Source: a virus
DNA: 51,382 bases
Reading direction: 5' to 3' (one strand)
Virus record (IMG/VR): IMGVR_UViG_3300030060_003808
Span: 1-51,382 of that record
Shown here: positions 1-7,773 of the stretch, piece by piece
Layout: each line of letters opens with the position of its first letter
Position numbering within the stretch: the stretch's first letter is position 1
The notes under the pieces: generated by a model
Databases searched by the model: none
Seen by the model: only the letters and a program-made list of their open reading frames with translations
What the model was told of the DNA's origin: nothing
Made by a program: the position numbers and the translations under genes

Positions 1-507
1 GCCCTGGGTGATCGGATTCACCTTATGTGAGATAAACGAGCTGAAAGCAACCACTTCACCCGCCTTCGGACGCGTACAACTCTCCTCTTCGCTGGATCGA
101 AAGCATATATCGCCGCCCTCATAATCGTCATTCAGCAGCAAGCTCATGCTGATCTTGCGTAGAGCTGCTGTTCCCTTTGGCCCAATGTCAATGTGGTATC
201 TATATCCATTGGATGGCGCCTTATAGTGGATAATCTGGGCCCTTTCGATGCCAGATATGTCGTATTTGAAGTATTTATTGGCAGAAACAGCGATTTTATT
301 CAAAATATCGTACAAACGGACCTGTTTTTCATCAATCGGGTAGATCTCAGCGTCCCGGATCGACGTTTTTTCCACTTTTTCACCCTGGGTATGGATCCTA
401 CCGGGCTCTTTTTCTGCATCAACCAGGTAATTCATAAAAGAATCGACGTGATCCTGGCCAACATCGAGGCCTGTGACTCCGTGATTAGGTAGATTCTCTG
501 AGCTCAT
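1..507 (-). CDS. 2OG-Fe(II) oxygenase, 3' end cut by window edge
   Basis: Reading the minus strand from the ATG at 507 gives 169 residues with no stop before the window edge. Visible Fe-binding residues are H105 and D107 in YHID and a distal His161 in ISHKVNP; GGDICF precedes the second His as in prolyl-hydroxylase-like double-stranded beta-helix enzymes. The 2OG-binding Arg would lie beyond the edge. The family hydroxylates protein or small-molecule substrates using 2-oxoglutarate and O2; the substrate here is unknown. The start lies inside the last 23 bases of the upstream nuclease gene, which suggests translational coupling. It is one of three such oxygenases in the window. Confidence 0.85.
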   Translation of the reverse strand, partial: MSSENLPNHGVTGLDVGQDHVDSFMNYLVDAEKEPGRIHTQGEKVEKTSIRDAEIYPIDEKQVRLYDILNKIAVSANKYFKYDISGIERAQIIHYKAPSNGYRYHIDIGPKGTAALRKISMSLLLNDDYEGGDICFRSSEEESCTRPKAGEVVAFSSFISHKVNPITQG

Positions 508-904
508 AGTCTTTCCAGTTGGTTTTCAGTGTTTCCAGCCAATCATCCATCGACATGACACAGATCTTGTCGTTTTCATGCGGCCAGTCCAGGTTAATTG
601 CATACAAAGGCACACACACTCGGATCGGTCTGCGGTTGTATTTGAAGATCAATACCGGGATCTTATCGCCGGAGCTGTCACACACTTGATCCCACCAGGC
701 GGATTTAATCCAGTCGCCTTCTTTGTAGAATTTACATTCAACTGCATGAAAGGGAATGTTTAGATCGCATAAATCTTTTTGCTGGTATTGATCCAGGTTC
801 CTTTTTGTCTCGTAATCGATTCCGTTGTCGACAAAGAAACCATTGAGAATTTTGGCTATATCTCGTTCAAATTTGGCGCCTTTGTTTCTCGAGTTGATCG
901 GCAT
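485..904 (-). CDS. PD-(D/E)XK-type nuclease, Holliday-junction-resolvase-like
   Basis: 139 residues. The N-terminus (NKGAKFERDIAKIL, E13) is the usual first helix of resolvase-like PD-(D/E)XK nucleases, followed by KDLCD (D44/D47) and VECK (E56-x-K58), completing the E...D...ExK catalytic signature. Such small phage enzymes cut branched DNA during recombination or before packaging. The exact substrate cannot be read from sequence; a restriction-like nuclease is the alternative. It sits between the ADP-ribosyltransferase-like gene and the 2OG oxygenase, with a 29-base gap upstream and a 23-base overlap downstream. Confidence 0.75.
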   Translation of the reverse strand: MPINSRNKGAKFERDIAKILNGFFVDNGIDYETKRNLDQYQQKDLCDLNIPFHAVECKFYKEGDWIKSAWWDQVCDSSGDKIPVLIFKYNRRPIRVCVPLYAINLDWPHENDKICVMSMDDWLETLKTNWKDYELREST

Positions 905-933
905 TAAACGAGTTTATAAAAGTTAATACAAAA

Positions 934-2268
934 TTACAAATCTAAGGAATCATTTTGTGCAGCTGCCATTTCTTGATCTTGGGCCAACAACATTGCACCA
1001 GCCACAGGTATTGCAACACCATATTTTTTAGAGATATCGATTACTCTGTCGTCAAAAATAACATAGTTACTGGTTTGGTCACCGACTTCCGAATACCGAC
1101 TAAATTCATCCAGGTATTTATTTCCTTTAATACCAACTGAATCTAATAACTCAGATGTTTTTTTAGCACCGATAAGCCCCTTCAACTCTCCTGTTAGACT
1201 GGCTCCACTGAAAGGTAACGGATTAGGAACAGATCTTTTTATAGCTTTTAATTCTTTTATGTAGTCACCAATGGTTTCTAGGCCTTCTAAAAAATCACTT
1301 TTTACAAATCCTTCATCAAGATTCAAACTTGAAATGGGTATTTCAAAAAGGTCATCAATTTTTTTCTTTACAGCTTTGTTTTGCTCGTTGAGCGGTTTAT
1401 CAAGATCAAGCAATTCATCTGGCGTTACTTTTAGTTTGACTTCATAAAGTTTTCCCGTGTCTTTTATTTTAATTTTGTCTATATTTTCTTCCAATAATGC
1501 AAGCTCGTCGGCATAACGCATTTTTTCATCAATCGTTCCGAAATCTTCTGCTCTTTTATAAGTTTCTTTTACTTCACCTAGCCATTTTCCAGTATCTTTG
1601 CCTGTTCTGTTTATTCTTTCAAAAAGATAAGTGTCAAAATATTCATTGCCTGTCGTGCCAACATATTCGTTGCCGATCCAAACTGGCTTTCCATCGTATT
1701 CAATGACAGCGCCCAATGCTTCTTTGTAGTTTTTTCCTACTTCATCTGCTTCTGCAAAATATAAACCACGGCCAAATGCTTGCACTCCTTCACCTGTGCC
1801 GATTTTTCCAATATCAAACTTATCGAAATCAGCAGCGGTTCCATGATAAGCAGTAATATAGTCCTCGCTTTCTGGTAAAGATGATAAGCCTTTCGCTTTT
1901 GCACCTTTGCTGGCCTTGCCTACAGCTCCGATCCCTTTGAGAGCTGTTCCAGCAATCGCTCCGTATGGTCCTGTGAGCGGAATTGAGGCATAAGCAGCAT
2001 CTCCCAGGACACCAGCTGACTGCAAAATTGCATCCAGGTATTGTTTGTTGGCAATGTTTTCAACAAAGCTCGGCATTTGCTCGGTAGGAATCATTTGTTC
2101 TTCGGTTGGCATCTCTGGATAGAAACCAAGATAGTCTGAGATCCCGGAGCTGGGTGCCATCAATCCAGCCATCCAAGCAGCTTGAGCTGGCAAAGCGCCT
2201 ACGCCTTCGCGATATGCTTGTGCTTCCTCCTGGCTGCGGAAGGGTTGAATTGAAAACTCACTGACCAT
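934..2268 (-). CDS. ADP-ribosyltransferase-like (ART polyvalent type) protein
   Basis: 444 residues. Residues 1-130 are alanine/glycine-rich with hydrophobic stretches (about 82-115), like the non-catalytic leader of ejected phage proteins. The catalytic-looking part begins with AYHGT (140-144), then GRGLYFAE (166-173), and near the C-terminus YVIFDDRVIDI (about 400-411). This H...G-(R/K)-G-(L/I)-YF pattern is typical of ART-fold domains in phage polyvalent proteins, which transfer ADP-ribose from NAD to a host target. The gene is downstream of terS, separated by a hairpin-rich non-coding region. No clear Shine-Dalgarno precedes the ATG. The ART assignment is from motifs only; activity and target are inference. 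Confidence 0.7.
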   Translation of the reverse strand: MVSEFSIQPFRSQEEAQAYREGVGALPAQAAWMAGLMAPSSGISDYLGFYPEMPTEEQMIPTEQMPSFVENIANKQYLDAILQSAGVLGDAAYASIPLTGPYGAIAGTALKGIGAVGKASKGAKAKGLSSLPESEDYITAYHGTAADFDKFDIGKIGTGEGVQAFGRGLYFAEADEVGKNYKEALGAVIEYDGKPVWIGNEYVGTTGNEYFDTYLFERINRTGKDTGKWLGEVKETYKRAEDFGTIDEKMRYADELALLEENIDKIKIKDTGKLYEVKLKVTPDELLDLDKPLNEQNKAVKKKIDDLFEIPISSLNLDEGFVKSDFLEGLETIGDYIKELKAIKRSVPNPLPFSGASLTGELKGLIGAKKTSELLDSVGIKGNKYLDEFSRYSEVGDQTSNYVIFDDRVIDISKKYGVAIPVAGAMLLAQDQEMAAAQNDSLDL

Positions 2269-2417
2269 GTAAGAAATTTAACACAAAATGAGCTCAGATA
2301 AAATTTTGTCGTAAGGAATCATTTTTTTTGGTGATTCAATGTATCTAACTTAGTTATATTTACCATCGCCATGGCCAGCGCCAAATATGGGGTGGTGGGG
2401 CCCCAGGAAAAACCAGG

Positions 2418-2515
2418 CCCTAGGAAAAAACGGATCCTAGGGACTCCAAGCCCCGCAGCCAAAGGGCTGCGACACCGCAGCGGACATGCTGCGAGCTGGC
2501 AGCGGATCGGCTGCC
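2418..2515. other. Four tandem GC-rich hairpins in a non-coding region
   Basis: The 405-base gap 2269-2673 shows no convincing gene but holds a GC-rich island in AT-rich DNA. Perfect stems: 2418-2424/2436-2442 (CCCTAGG, 11-nt loop), 2454-2460/2465-2471 (CGCAGCC, AAAG loop), 2476-2481/2488-2493 (CGCAGC, 6-nt loop) and 2498-2503/2510-2515 (GGCAGC, 6-nt loop). The last three share a GCAGC/GCTGC core and are spaced about 22 bases apart. None is followed by a convincing U-tract, so simple terminators are unlikely. A structured RNA, a packaging (cos/pac) element next to terS, or a REP-like repeat are candidates. Confidence 0.6.
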
Positions 2516-2673
2516 GTTACTGTTGTGCTCACAGTTTGCACATAGTTGCATATAAATATTAGAGCTTGCAATAGGAAAAAAGTCAATAATATCAAGGACT
2601 TAGGGCATTTTTTGTAAAAAAACAAAAAAATCTGAGCTCATCTACGGGAGAGGGCCATAACGAAGTTTATTCT

Positions 2674-3180
2674 TTACTTATCCTTGTCAGAGTAAGTCGA
2701 CGTATCAGATCCGAGCAGCTGGCCCAATCTTTCCTTGATTTGATCCCTGGACATCTTCTCCAGGTTGGCGTTGATGTTGATGTTCTGCGACCGATTGATT
2801 GACAGTCCGCCGAGTTGGTTCAGCTCTTTGATCGCTGAAACCGCAGCATTAAATTGTCCATTATCGTAAGCACTTTCCATGATCTTCCACAGCATCGTCC
2901 CGGTCTTTTGTGGTGTGATCGCATACTTCTCTCGCAGCTCATCCTGTTTGATCCGGATGGCCTTAACCACATTCGGATAATCCTTGCCGTTTAGCATTTT
3001 ATTGGCAGCTTGACTCGGGAACTCGTAGCCAGCTTTCCTGGCCGCCTCGGTCATACCGCATGCACCTTCGGTGTAATGCCAGACAAAGCTGACTTGCATC
3101 TCGGTCAACTTATGCTCCTCATCCTTCTCGAATTGAAGCGGTGCATTAACCATTGGTTTCTTGGGCTTTCTCTTTGGCAT
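2674..3180 (-). CDS. terS: Terminase small subunit
   Basis: 168 residues. LTEMQVSFVWHYTEG...MTEAARKAGY, about residues 25-50, is the helix-turn-helix signature of Terminase_2-type small subunits, followed by A..ML....YPNVVKAI and a C-terminal helical region. The protein recognises phage DNA and recruits TerL for packaging. The start follows GAGGTAAG in a plausible Shine-Dalgarno position. Unusually, the gene lies beside the helicase-primase and about 32 kb from the large subunit gene at 35666-37150. The N-terminus is rich in Lys/Pro, which suits non-specific DNA contact. Confidence 0.8.
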   Translation of the reverse strand: MPKRKPKKPMVNAPLQFEKDEEHKLTEMQVSFVWHYTEGACGMTEAARKAGYEFPSQAANKMLNGKDYPNVVKAIRIKQDELREKYAITPQKTGTMLWKIMESAYDNGQFNAAVSAIKELNQLGGLSINRSQNININANLEKMSRDQIKERLGQLLGSDTSTYSDKDK

Positions 3181-3226
3181 AATTTAATCTTACCTCATTT
3201 TAACTTTTGGATCAGTGCATAGAGGG

Positions 3227-3435
3227 TAGTGTATAGCCACTTCTAAATACCCGCTGTGTAACCCATAAGAATACAGTCTTATAACCACTTAATACTAATA
3301 TCTTTATATATATATACACTATACACTAATAAGACCTCTAAACCGCATAGATAAAGGCTTTCAGCATACCCTTTACTATACCCTCTGCTCTACCCTTCTT
3401 ATGCTAACCATTGCTTTAAATGGCTAATCATTGCT
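3227..3435. other. Iteron-like repeat field, candidate replication origin or operator
   Basis: The gap 3181-3423 contains ordered short repeats. TACACTA occurs twice in tandem (3315-3321, 3322-3328) and once inverted (3227-3233), next to an alternating TA run (about 3305-3316). TACCCT starts at 3367, 3379 and 3391, an exact 12-base period. GCTAAYCATTGCT occurs at 3403-3415 and 3423-3435, exactly 20 bases apart. Helically phased iterons plus AT-rich DNA beside a primase-helicase gene are typical of origins; a regulator-binding region is the alternative. The assignment is inference. Confidence 0.5.
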
Positions 3436-3522
3436 AAAGATTGCATACAGCAATATACACAGCAAGACCACCGATGCCACCAATATCAGTGTACCTAACC
3501 CTGTCAACAGTGCATCAATCAT
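3424..3522 (-). CDS. 32-residue single-pass membrane protein
   Basis: Starting at the ATG at 3522 gives MIDALLTGLGTLILVASVV... with one hydrophobic segment (about residues 8-28) and a short charged tail. GGGAG lies about nine bases upstream, which supports this start over longer in-frame versions that run inside the primase gene. It overlaps the primase stop by eight bases, consistent with coupled translation. Function is unknown; small phage membrane peptides can be holins, antiholins or host-inhibitory peptides. Nothing in the sequence discriminates between these. Confidence 0.5.
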   Translation of the reverse strand: MIDALLTGLGTLILVASVVLLCILLYAIFSND

Positions 3523-5686
3523 TCCAATTACTCCCGGATCCGCTCGATGTTCCATCGTCAACAGCGGTGTAATCGAGATCATATATCTTCTTCCCATTTG
3601 ATCTGCGCGGCTCGATGCCTCTCTCGTGTAACACACGATTCGCTTCTTTGAAGTCTGGCATCCTCGGGGCCTTAATGCCCAAATCGCGCAACAGCTTCGT
3701 CATCTGCACAGGCTTGGTATATGTGCTGCCAAAGTTGATGTTCTCTAGGATCAGATCCTCGACGCTCGATTGTGTTCGATACGCCTCATTGCTGTCTTGT
3801 AACAGCTCCCGCTCGTCCGGTGATAGAAACCAATTCTTCTGGCCTTGCACATACATAGTCTCTTTGACCTGGGCCCAGAGCTGCTGCATGTTGACACCAT
3901 GATTCACATTGATGTCTTTGACCGCGAGTACCCAGAATCTTCGATTCCCCGACGTGTCCGTCAAAAACTCGCGAGCATTGACCGATGCATAGAACGCCGT
4001 GCGGCGCTGATACGTTGTGAAGGCTCGGTCATACGGCAATCTCAGCTCATCCGTCTTCGCCGTGACAAATGCTTTCAGCTGGTCGATGTCCGACTTCTTA
4101 AAGGTCGACTCGATCTCGCCTAACTCCACAATCCAATGACTCACGGCTCGCTTCACAGAGTCCTTGTCAGAAGGGTTAAGCGTCGCACCCTCTAAGAGCC
4201 AGCCATTATTGTAATTGCAAAGGCGCTTGAACCATAAGGTTTTACCGAGTCCTTGAGCGCCCTGGAGGACCAGGATGCCTTCGAGCTCTACGCCATTCTT
4301 TTCACATGCTGCGGCCACACAGCTGATTAACCACTTTTTCAGCAGCATTTCTTTCAGCTGCGCCGACTCTTCTGTGACCAGCGAATCCATAAAGGCTTGC
4401 AGTCGGTCGGTCCCGTCCCAGGGTTCGCTCTCGATCCATTCCCGGACCGGGTTGTATTCTCTGGCCAAGACCTTGAGATAATCTCTGACCTTTGTGTGTG
4501 GGATGCCCATGTTGATGCAACGATCTTCGATCTCAATGAGACTGGCTTCCTCATACATATCGGCAATAAACTCCATGTTCGGTATGTCAATCTCCATCTT
4601 CTTCTTAATCACGTTGTATCGCACATCGACGCCGTGTGTAATCAATACGCCATTGATGTTGTCTTTGGTGTTTAAATATCTGCCGTTTGCATTGCGGTTG
4701 AAATCGTATTCAACAGGAACGTCGATCTTCTGCAAGACCACCTCGCCTTCGACGACTTCAACTTCGTTCTTATGGTCGTTGTAATCGCCTTGGCTTTCCG
4801 GCATCTGGATCTCGGCGTAACCGCCATTCTTTTGGATAAAGGCTGCCGCCTTCTTCGCTTCCTTCTCGCCTGTTTTACTATCATCGTTATCGGCCACGAA
4901 TATGTGTTTGTGCTTCGGAAAATACTGATACATGACCTCTGCGACCTTGATTAAGTTGTAAGCGTCAAATGCGACGACGACAGGCTGTGAGCGGTCAGCA
5001 TATATGGATGCGGCCGTGGCATAGCCTTCGGCATAATTCAAGCTGTCGCTTGTTTTAAAGATCTCACGGCCAAGAAGAAAAAAGCTGCCGCTTTTTTTGG
5101 AACCAGTAAGGAAACGCTTTGAGCCATCGGCTGCGATAAACTGTAGACCAACGATAGAGCCTTGATTGTCTTTAAGCGGGATCACCAGGTTATCGTGTTT
5201 GTCTTTCTTTAAACCATAGGACAAGACTTGCTTCTTCTCCAGGTACGGATGTTTAATCACGTCCTCGCATTGGTCCCAAATCGACTGCGATCGCTTCGCG
5301 GCCTGTGAATATTTCTCAGCGGATTTGACCTCGGCTTGTTTTTGTAAAGCTGCGATCTCGGCTTTCTGAGCTGGCGTCATACGATAGCGCTCACTGTTCT
5401 CTGGTTTCCAAGTCGCTGTGGGTTGGTCGGCACTGACTCTGTAATCGCCTAAACGTCCAAATGGAGAGGACTGATCGAGCCATGCTTGATACCAACCCAC
5501 GAGCTTCCTCTGGTTGCCAATGTTGATGTACGCTCTACCCACTGAGCCATCGGTAACCAGTCCCTTCTTGGGATCGGGTTCATAGCCATTGCTGGCCAGG
5601 AAATCGCTGAATTGTGTTATGTAATCCCCGGTAAATGGGGCGCTGAAATTTTTGGGTTTAGGTCCTTTTATCTTTAATGACATCAA
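3515..5686 (-). CDS. Helicase-primase (Toprim plus VirE-like P-loop ATPase)
   Basis: 723 residues. A Toprim-type region is seen at about 215-270: YAEGYATA (E220), VVAFDAYN (D241) and FVADNDDSKTG (D266, D268). A C-terminal ATPase domain of the VirE/DUF5906 type has Walker A QGAQGLGKT (475-483) and Walker B-like WIVELGEIE (518-526), then SVNAREFLTD and NRRFW (sensor/arginine-finger region, about 568-585). The protein should unwind the replication fork and prime synthesis. A lone ATG is followed directly by a second ATG; either may be used. It is transcribed away from the early operon at 5788, so the two share a 101-base divergent control region. Confidence 0.85.
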   Translation of the reverse strand: MMSLKIKGPKPKNFSAPFTGDYITQFSDFLASNGYEPDPKKGLVTDGSVGRAYINIGNQRKLVGWYQAWLDQSSPFGRLGDYRVSADQPTATWKPENSERYRMTPAQKAEIAALQKQAEVKSAEKYSQAAKRSQSIWDQCEDVIKHPYLEKKQVLSYGLKKDKHDNLVIPLKDNQGSIVGLQFIAADGSKRFLTGSKKSGSFFLLGREIFKTSDSLNYAEGYATAASIYADRSQPVVVAFDAYNLIKVAEVMYQYFPKHKHIFVADNDDSKTGEKEAKKAAAFIQKNGGYAEIQMPESQGDYNDHKNEVEVVEGEVVLQKIDVPVEYDFNRNANGRYLNTKDNINGVLITHGVDVRYNVIKKKMEIDIPNMEFIADMYEEASLIEIEDRCINMGIPHTKVRDYLKVLAREYNPVREWIESEPWDGTDRLQAFMDSLVTEESAQLKEMLLKKWLISCVAAACEKNGVELEGILVLQGAQGLGKTLWFKRLCNYNNGWLLEGATLNPSDKDSVKRAVSHWIVELGEIESTFKKSDIDQLKAFVTAKTDELRLPYDRAFTTYQRRTAFYASVNAREFLTDTSGNRRFWVLAVKDINVNHGVNMQQLWAQVKETMYVQGQKNWFLSPDERELLQDSNEAYRTQSSVEDLILENINFGSTYTKPVQMTKLLRDLGIKAPRMPDFKEANRVLHERGIEPRRSNGKKIYDLDYTAVDDGTSSGSGSNWND

Positions 5687-5713
5687 TCATCCTTATTTTC
5701 TTTTACTATTGTT

Positions 5714-5742
5714 TTGACATGCTAGGGGTTATAGGATAATAT
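5714..5742 (+). promoter_or_regulatory. Sigma70-type promoter of the early operon
   Basis: TTGACA (5714-5719), a 17-base spacer, then TAATAT (5737-5742): a perfect -35 and near-consensus -10 at optimal spacing. It lies 45 bases upstream of the SSB-like gene, whose own site is AGGTAGGAG before the ATG at 5788. A promoter this close to consensus suggests strong transcription by unmodified host RNA polymerase early in infection. Confidence 0.8.
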
Positions 5743-5787
5743 CCAAGTTTATTAAATTTTGCAAATACATAAGGTAGGAGATTTATT

Positions 5788-6510
5788 ATGAGCTTAACAA
5801 TCAGCGGCGAAAGCGGCGGTGGGGACTTCCCCAAACTGGAACCAGGTATCTATCACGGCACATGCTACAGCATCATAGATCTGGGTGAATCAGACCAAGA
5901 ATACAAAGGCGTGGTCAGCAAGAAAAAGAGAATACATCTCGGATTTGAGATCACTGAGGCAGTCGATCCCTCAACCAATACAGTAATGATGGAAGACGGC
6001 AGACCATTTGGTGCATTTAAAACTTACACTGCATCTACATCTGAGCTTTCGACTTTAAGAAAACACGTTGAGAGCTGGCGCGGTAAAAGCTATACAGATG
6101 AGGAAGTAGAATCATTCGATATTACTCAAATGATTGGCTGCACAGTTAAGATCGAAATTGGTTTAACAAAAAAGAGTGATTTCGGTGAGGGCGGTAATCC
6201 AAAAATCGTAGCACTCAGAGAACCGAGAGATGGCATCAAGAAGGTAGAAACACACAATGACATAGTGCTTTTTGATATCGACGATTACTGTGACGAGTTT
6301 ACTGGCAATTCCAGTCCGAAAAGCAAGGCCATGTGTGATGTCTTTGAATCTTTGGCTGATTGGCATAAGAGTGACATTGAAGCAAGTTATCAATGGATGG
6401 CCGCAAAACAAAAGTTTGAGGACACACCTGTTGAAAAACTTATGGAAGAAATGCCGCCAGAAGAAACGAACAACAAAGACGACTTCGAAGACGACAAAAT
6501 TCCTTTTTAA
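5788..6510 (+). CDS. Phage single-stranded DNA-binding protein (SSB-like)
   Basis: 240 residues. Its C-terminus ends DDFEDDKIPF, the acidic tail with terminal Ile-Pro-Phe typical of SSB proteins that dock replication and repair partners. The N-terminal half is beta-rich (EPGIYHGTCYSIIDLG..., KKRIHLGFEI...) as expected for an OB-like fold. It would coat single-stranded DNA at phage forks and during recombination with the RecE-like exonuclease downstream. It has a strong ribosome-binding site and follows a near-consensus promoter. No sequence-diverse SSB signature other than the tail was identified, so the assignment rests on tail plus context. Confidence 0.75.
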   Translation: MSLTISGESGGGDFPKLEPGIYHGTCYSIIDLGESDQEYKGVVSKKKRIHLGFEITEAVDPSTNTVMMEDGRPFGAFKTYTASTSELSTLRKHVESWRGKSYTDEEVESFDITQMIGCTVKIEIGLTKKSDFGEGGNPKIVALREPRDGIKKVETHNDIVLFDIDDYCDEFTGNSSPKSKAMCDVFESLADWHKSDIEASYQWMAAKQKFEDTPVEKLMEEMPPEETNNKDDFEDDKIPF

Positions 6511-6518
6511 TCGATCCC

Positions 6519-6592
6519 GGTGGGTGGTTTTCTCCTAGATGTCTCACAGCACTTGAAAATTCCACCCACCACCCCAAATGGCATTGGGTGGG
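6519..6592 (+). promoter_or_regulatory. Mutually exclusive hairpins between SSB and DUF3310 genes
   Basis: GGTGGGTGG (6519-6527) is a perfect complement of CCACCCACC (6562-6570). CCCACC within the second arm can instead pair with GGTGGG in GGGTGGG (6586-6592). The two stems cannot form together, an arrangement like an attenuator or RNA switch. There is no clear U-run after the second stem, so transcription termination is not proven; an operator or translational control element is also possible. Confidence 0.4.
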
Positions 6593-6656
6593 CACCCTAA
6601 ATGTTTAAACTTTATTCATGTTTGTATCAGCTCACCCAATGACCAAGGAAATAAAA

Positions 6657-6896
6657 ATGATAGATAAAATCAATCCAGATCATTACAAAAAAGCACCACT
6701 GGAAAGCATCGAATACATCGAGCACCAGCTGGGCCCAAATTTTAAATATTACCTGGTTGGAACGATCTACAAGTACCTTCATCGCTGGGAGTATAAAGAC
6801 GAACCATTAACGGACCTCAAGAAAGCACGTTGGTACCTGGATAAATTAATTCAACAGGTACAAGAAAAAGAACCATGGAAAAGTAAGAAGTTATGA
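6657..6896 (+). CDS. DUF3310 family protein
   Basis: 79 residues from the ATG at 6657, chosen because AAGGA lies seven bases upstream; an in-frame ATG at 6618 lacks such a site. INPDHYKK...ESIEYIEHQLG...FKYYLVGTIYKYLHRW...DLKKARWYLDKLI matches the compact DUF3310 pattern (sometimes named nucleotide kinase-like in phages), which is common in phage replication modules. The biochemical role is not established. Its stop overlaps the next gene by ATGA. Confidence 0.8.
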   Translation: MIDKINPDHYKKAPLESIEYIEHQLGPNFKYYLVGTIYKYLHRWEYKDEPLTDLKKARWYLDKLIQQVQEKEPWKSKKL

Positions 6897-7054
6897 AAAA
6901 TTTATACGAAAAAATAATCGTACCTTTATTACAAATACTTTTTTGGAATAAAGAAGAAGGCGAAAATGCAGAGCAGAATAAAATTAACAAAGAGCTTAGA
7001 AAAGGTGGATATCCTCCATACAACGATTTAGATAGAAGATGGTGGATGAAGTGA
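6893..7054 (+). CDS. Small unrecognised protein (53 residues)
   Basis: An ATG at 6893 overlaps the DUF3310 stop (ATGA), and the frame runs to TGA at 7052-7054, overlapping the start of the next oxygenase by 16 bases. The N-terminus is moderately hydrophobic (IIVPLLQILFW, about residues 8-18), the middle is charged, and the C-terminus is aromatic: GGYPPYNDLDRRWWMK. No family recognised. Overlaps on both sides and lack of any alternative gene here support it being real. Confidence 0.6.
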   Translation: MKNLYEKIIVPLLQILFWNKEEGENAEQNKINKELRKGGYPPYNDLDRRWWMK

Positions 7055-7773
7055 GCAATCAAATAGAATACGAAGTTTACTCTTTACCCGCAGCTCTTAT
7101 GATGCAACACAATATGTCACAAGAGGTAGTGGCAAATCTCAATAATTACCTGGACGTTTTAAGATCCGACAAACACAAAGAATCAGCCTCCAAATTTTTG
7201 GTGGGCCAGATTCACCAGGGCGAACAACTCAGTATGGATTACATGGATAATCTACTGGCACCTTTCGTTAGCATTGTTGAGAGTCTGGGCATGGCTTATC
7301 TAAGACATTTCGTCGAGTACACAAAATCTCCCTTGAAACCGAAGAAAATAAGTATAGATAAGCTGTGGTCAGTCCACAGTTATGAGGGTGATTACAACCC
7401 TATTCACGATCATTTAACAGCGTCGAATATGGGCATTTCATTTACCACCTGGACCAAAGTGCCAGACCAAATATTAAAACCAGACGAAGAAGACAGTCTG
7501 AGATATGAGCTGTACGAAAATTCTGGCGCCATAGACGGCTTTATAAATTTTACCTATGGTTTGAATCAAACCGGGGATCCAGAGAGTCTAAGGCCCTCTC
7601 AGTCGCGCTATGTAAAACCAGAACCCGGTAAGTTATTGATGTTTCCGTCCTGGATGCAGCATTGTGTTTATCCTTTCTTTGGTGAAGGCGAGCGCAGAAC
7701 AGTGGCCGGGAATTTGAATTGTTTTGATTTAACCAGGGAAGAATTAGAGGAGATAGAGAATGAAAGAGTTTAA
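7039..7773 (+). CDS. Putative 2OG-Fe(II) oxygenase
   Basis: 244 residues. The likely facial triad is H123/H125 in NPIHDH with H208 in SWMQHCVYPF, and the 2OG-anchoring Arg is in GERRTVAGNL (R219/R220). GKLLMFPSW precedes the second His. This matches the phage-common putative 2OG-Fe(II) oxygenase group (PF13759-like). It may hydroxylate a protein or nucleobase; the target is unknown. It lies in the early operon between a small gene and the RecE-like exonuclease, overlapping both. No strong Shine-Dalgarno, consistent with coupling from the preceding gene. Confidence 0.75.
   Translation: MVDEVSNQIEYEVYSLPAALMMQHNMSQEVVANLNNYLDVLRSDKHKESASKFLVGQIHQGEQLSMDYMDNLLAPFVSIVESLGMAYLRHFVEYTKSPLKPKKISIDKLWSVHSYEGDYNPIHDHLTASNMGISFTTWTKVPDQILKPDEEDSLRYELYENSGAIDGFINFTYGLNQTGDPESLRPSQSRYVKPEPGKLLMFPSWMQHCVYPFFGEGERRTVAGNLNCFDLTREELEEIENERV

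Noticed and set aside
2454-2515. Hairpins as simple terminators of terS transcription
   Set aside because: No U-run follows the three GCAGC stems on either strand, unlike the clear terminators at 8539, 28572 and 29051.
2371-2625. Short coding frames across the hairpin island
   Set aside because: They run through palindromic GC-rich stems in both directions with no ribosome site, so they are probably not genes.
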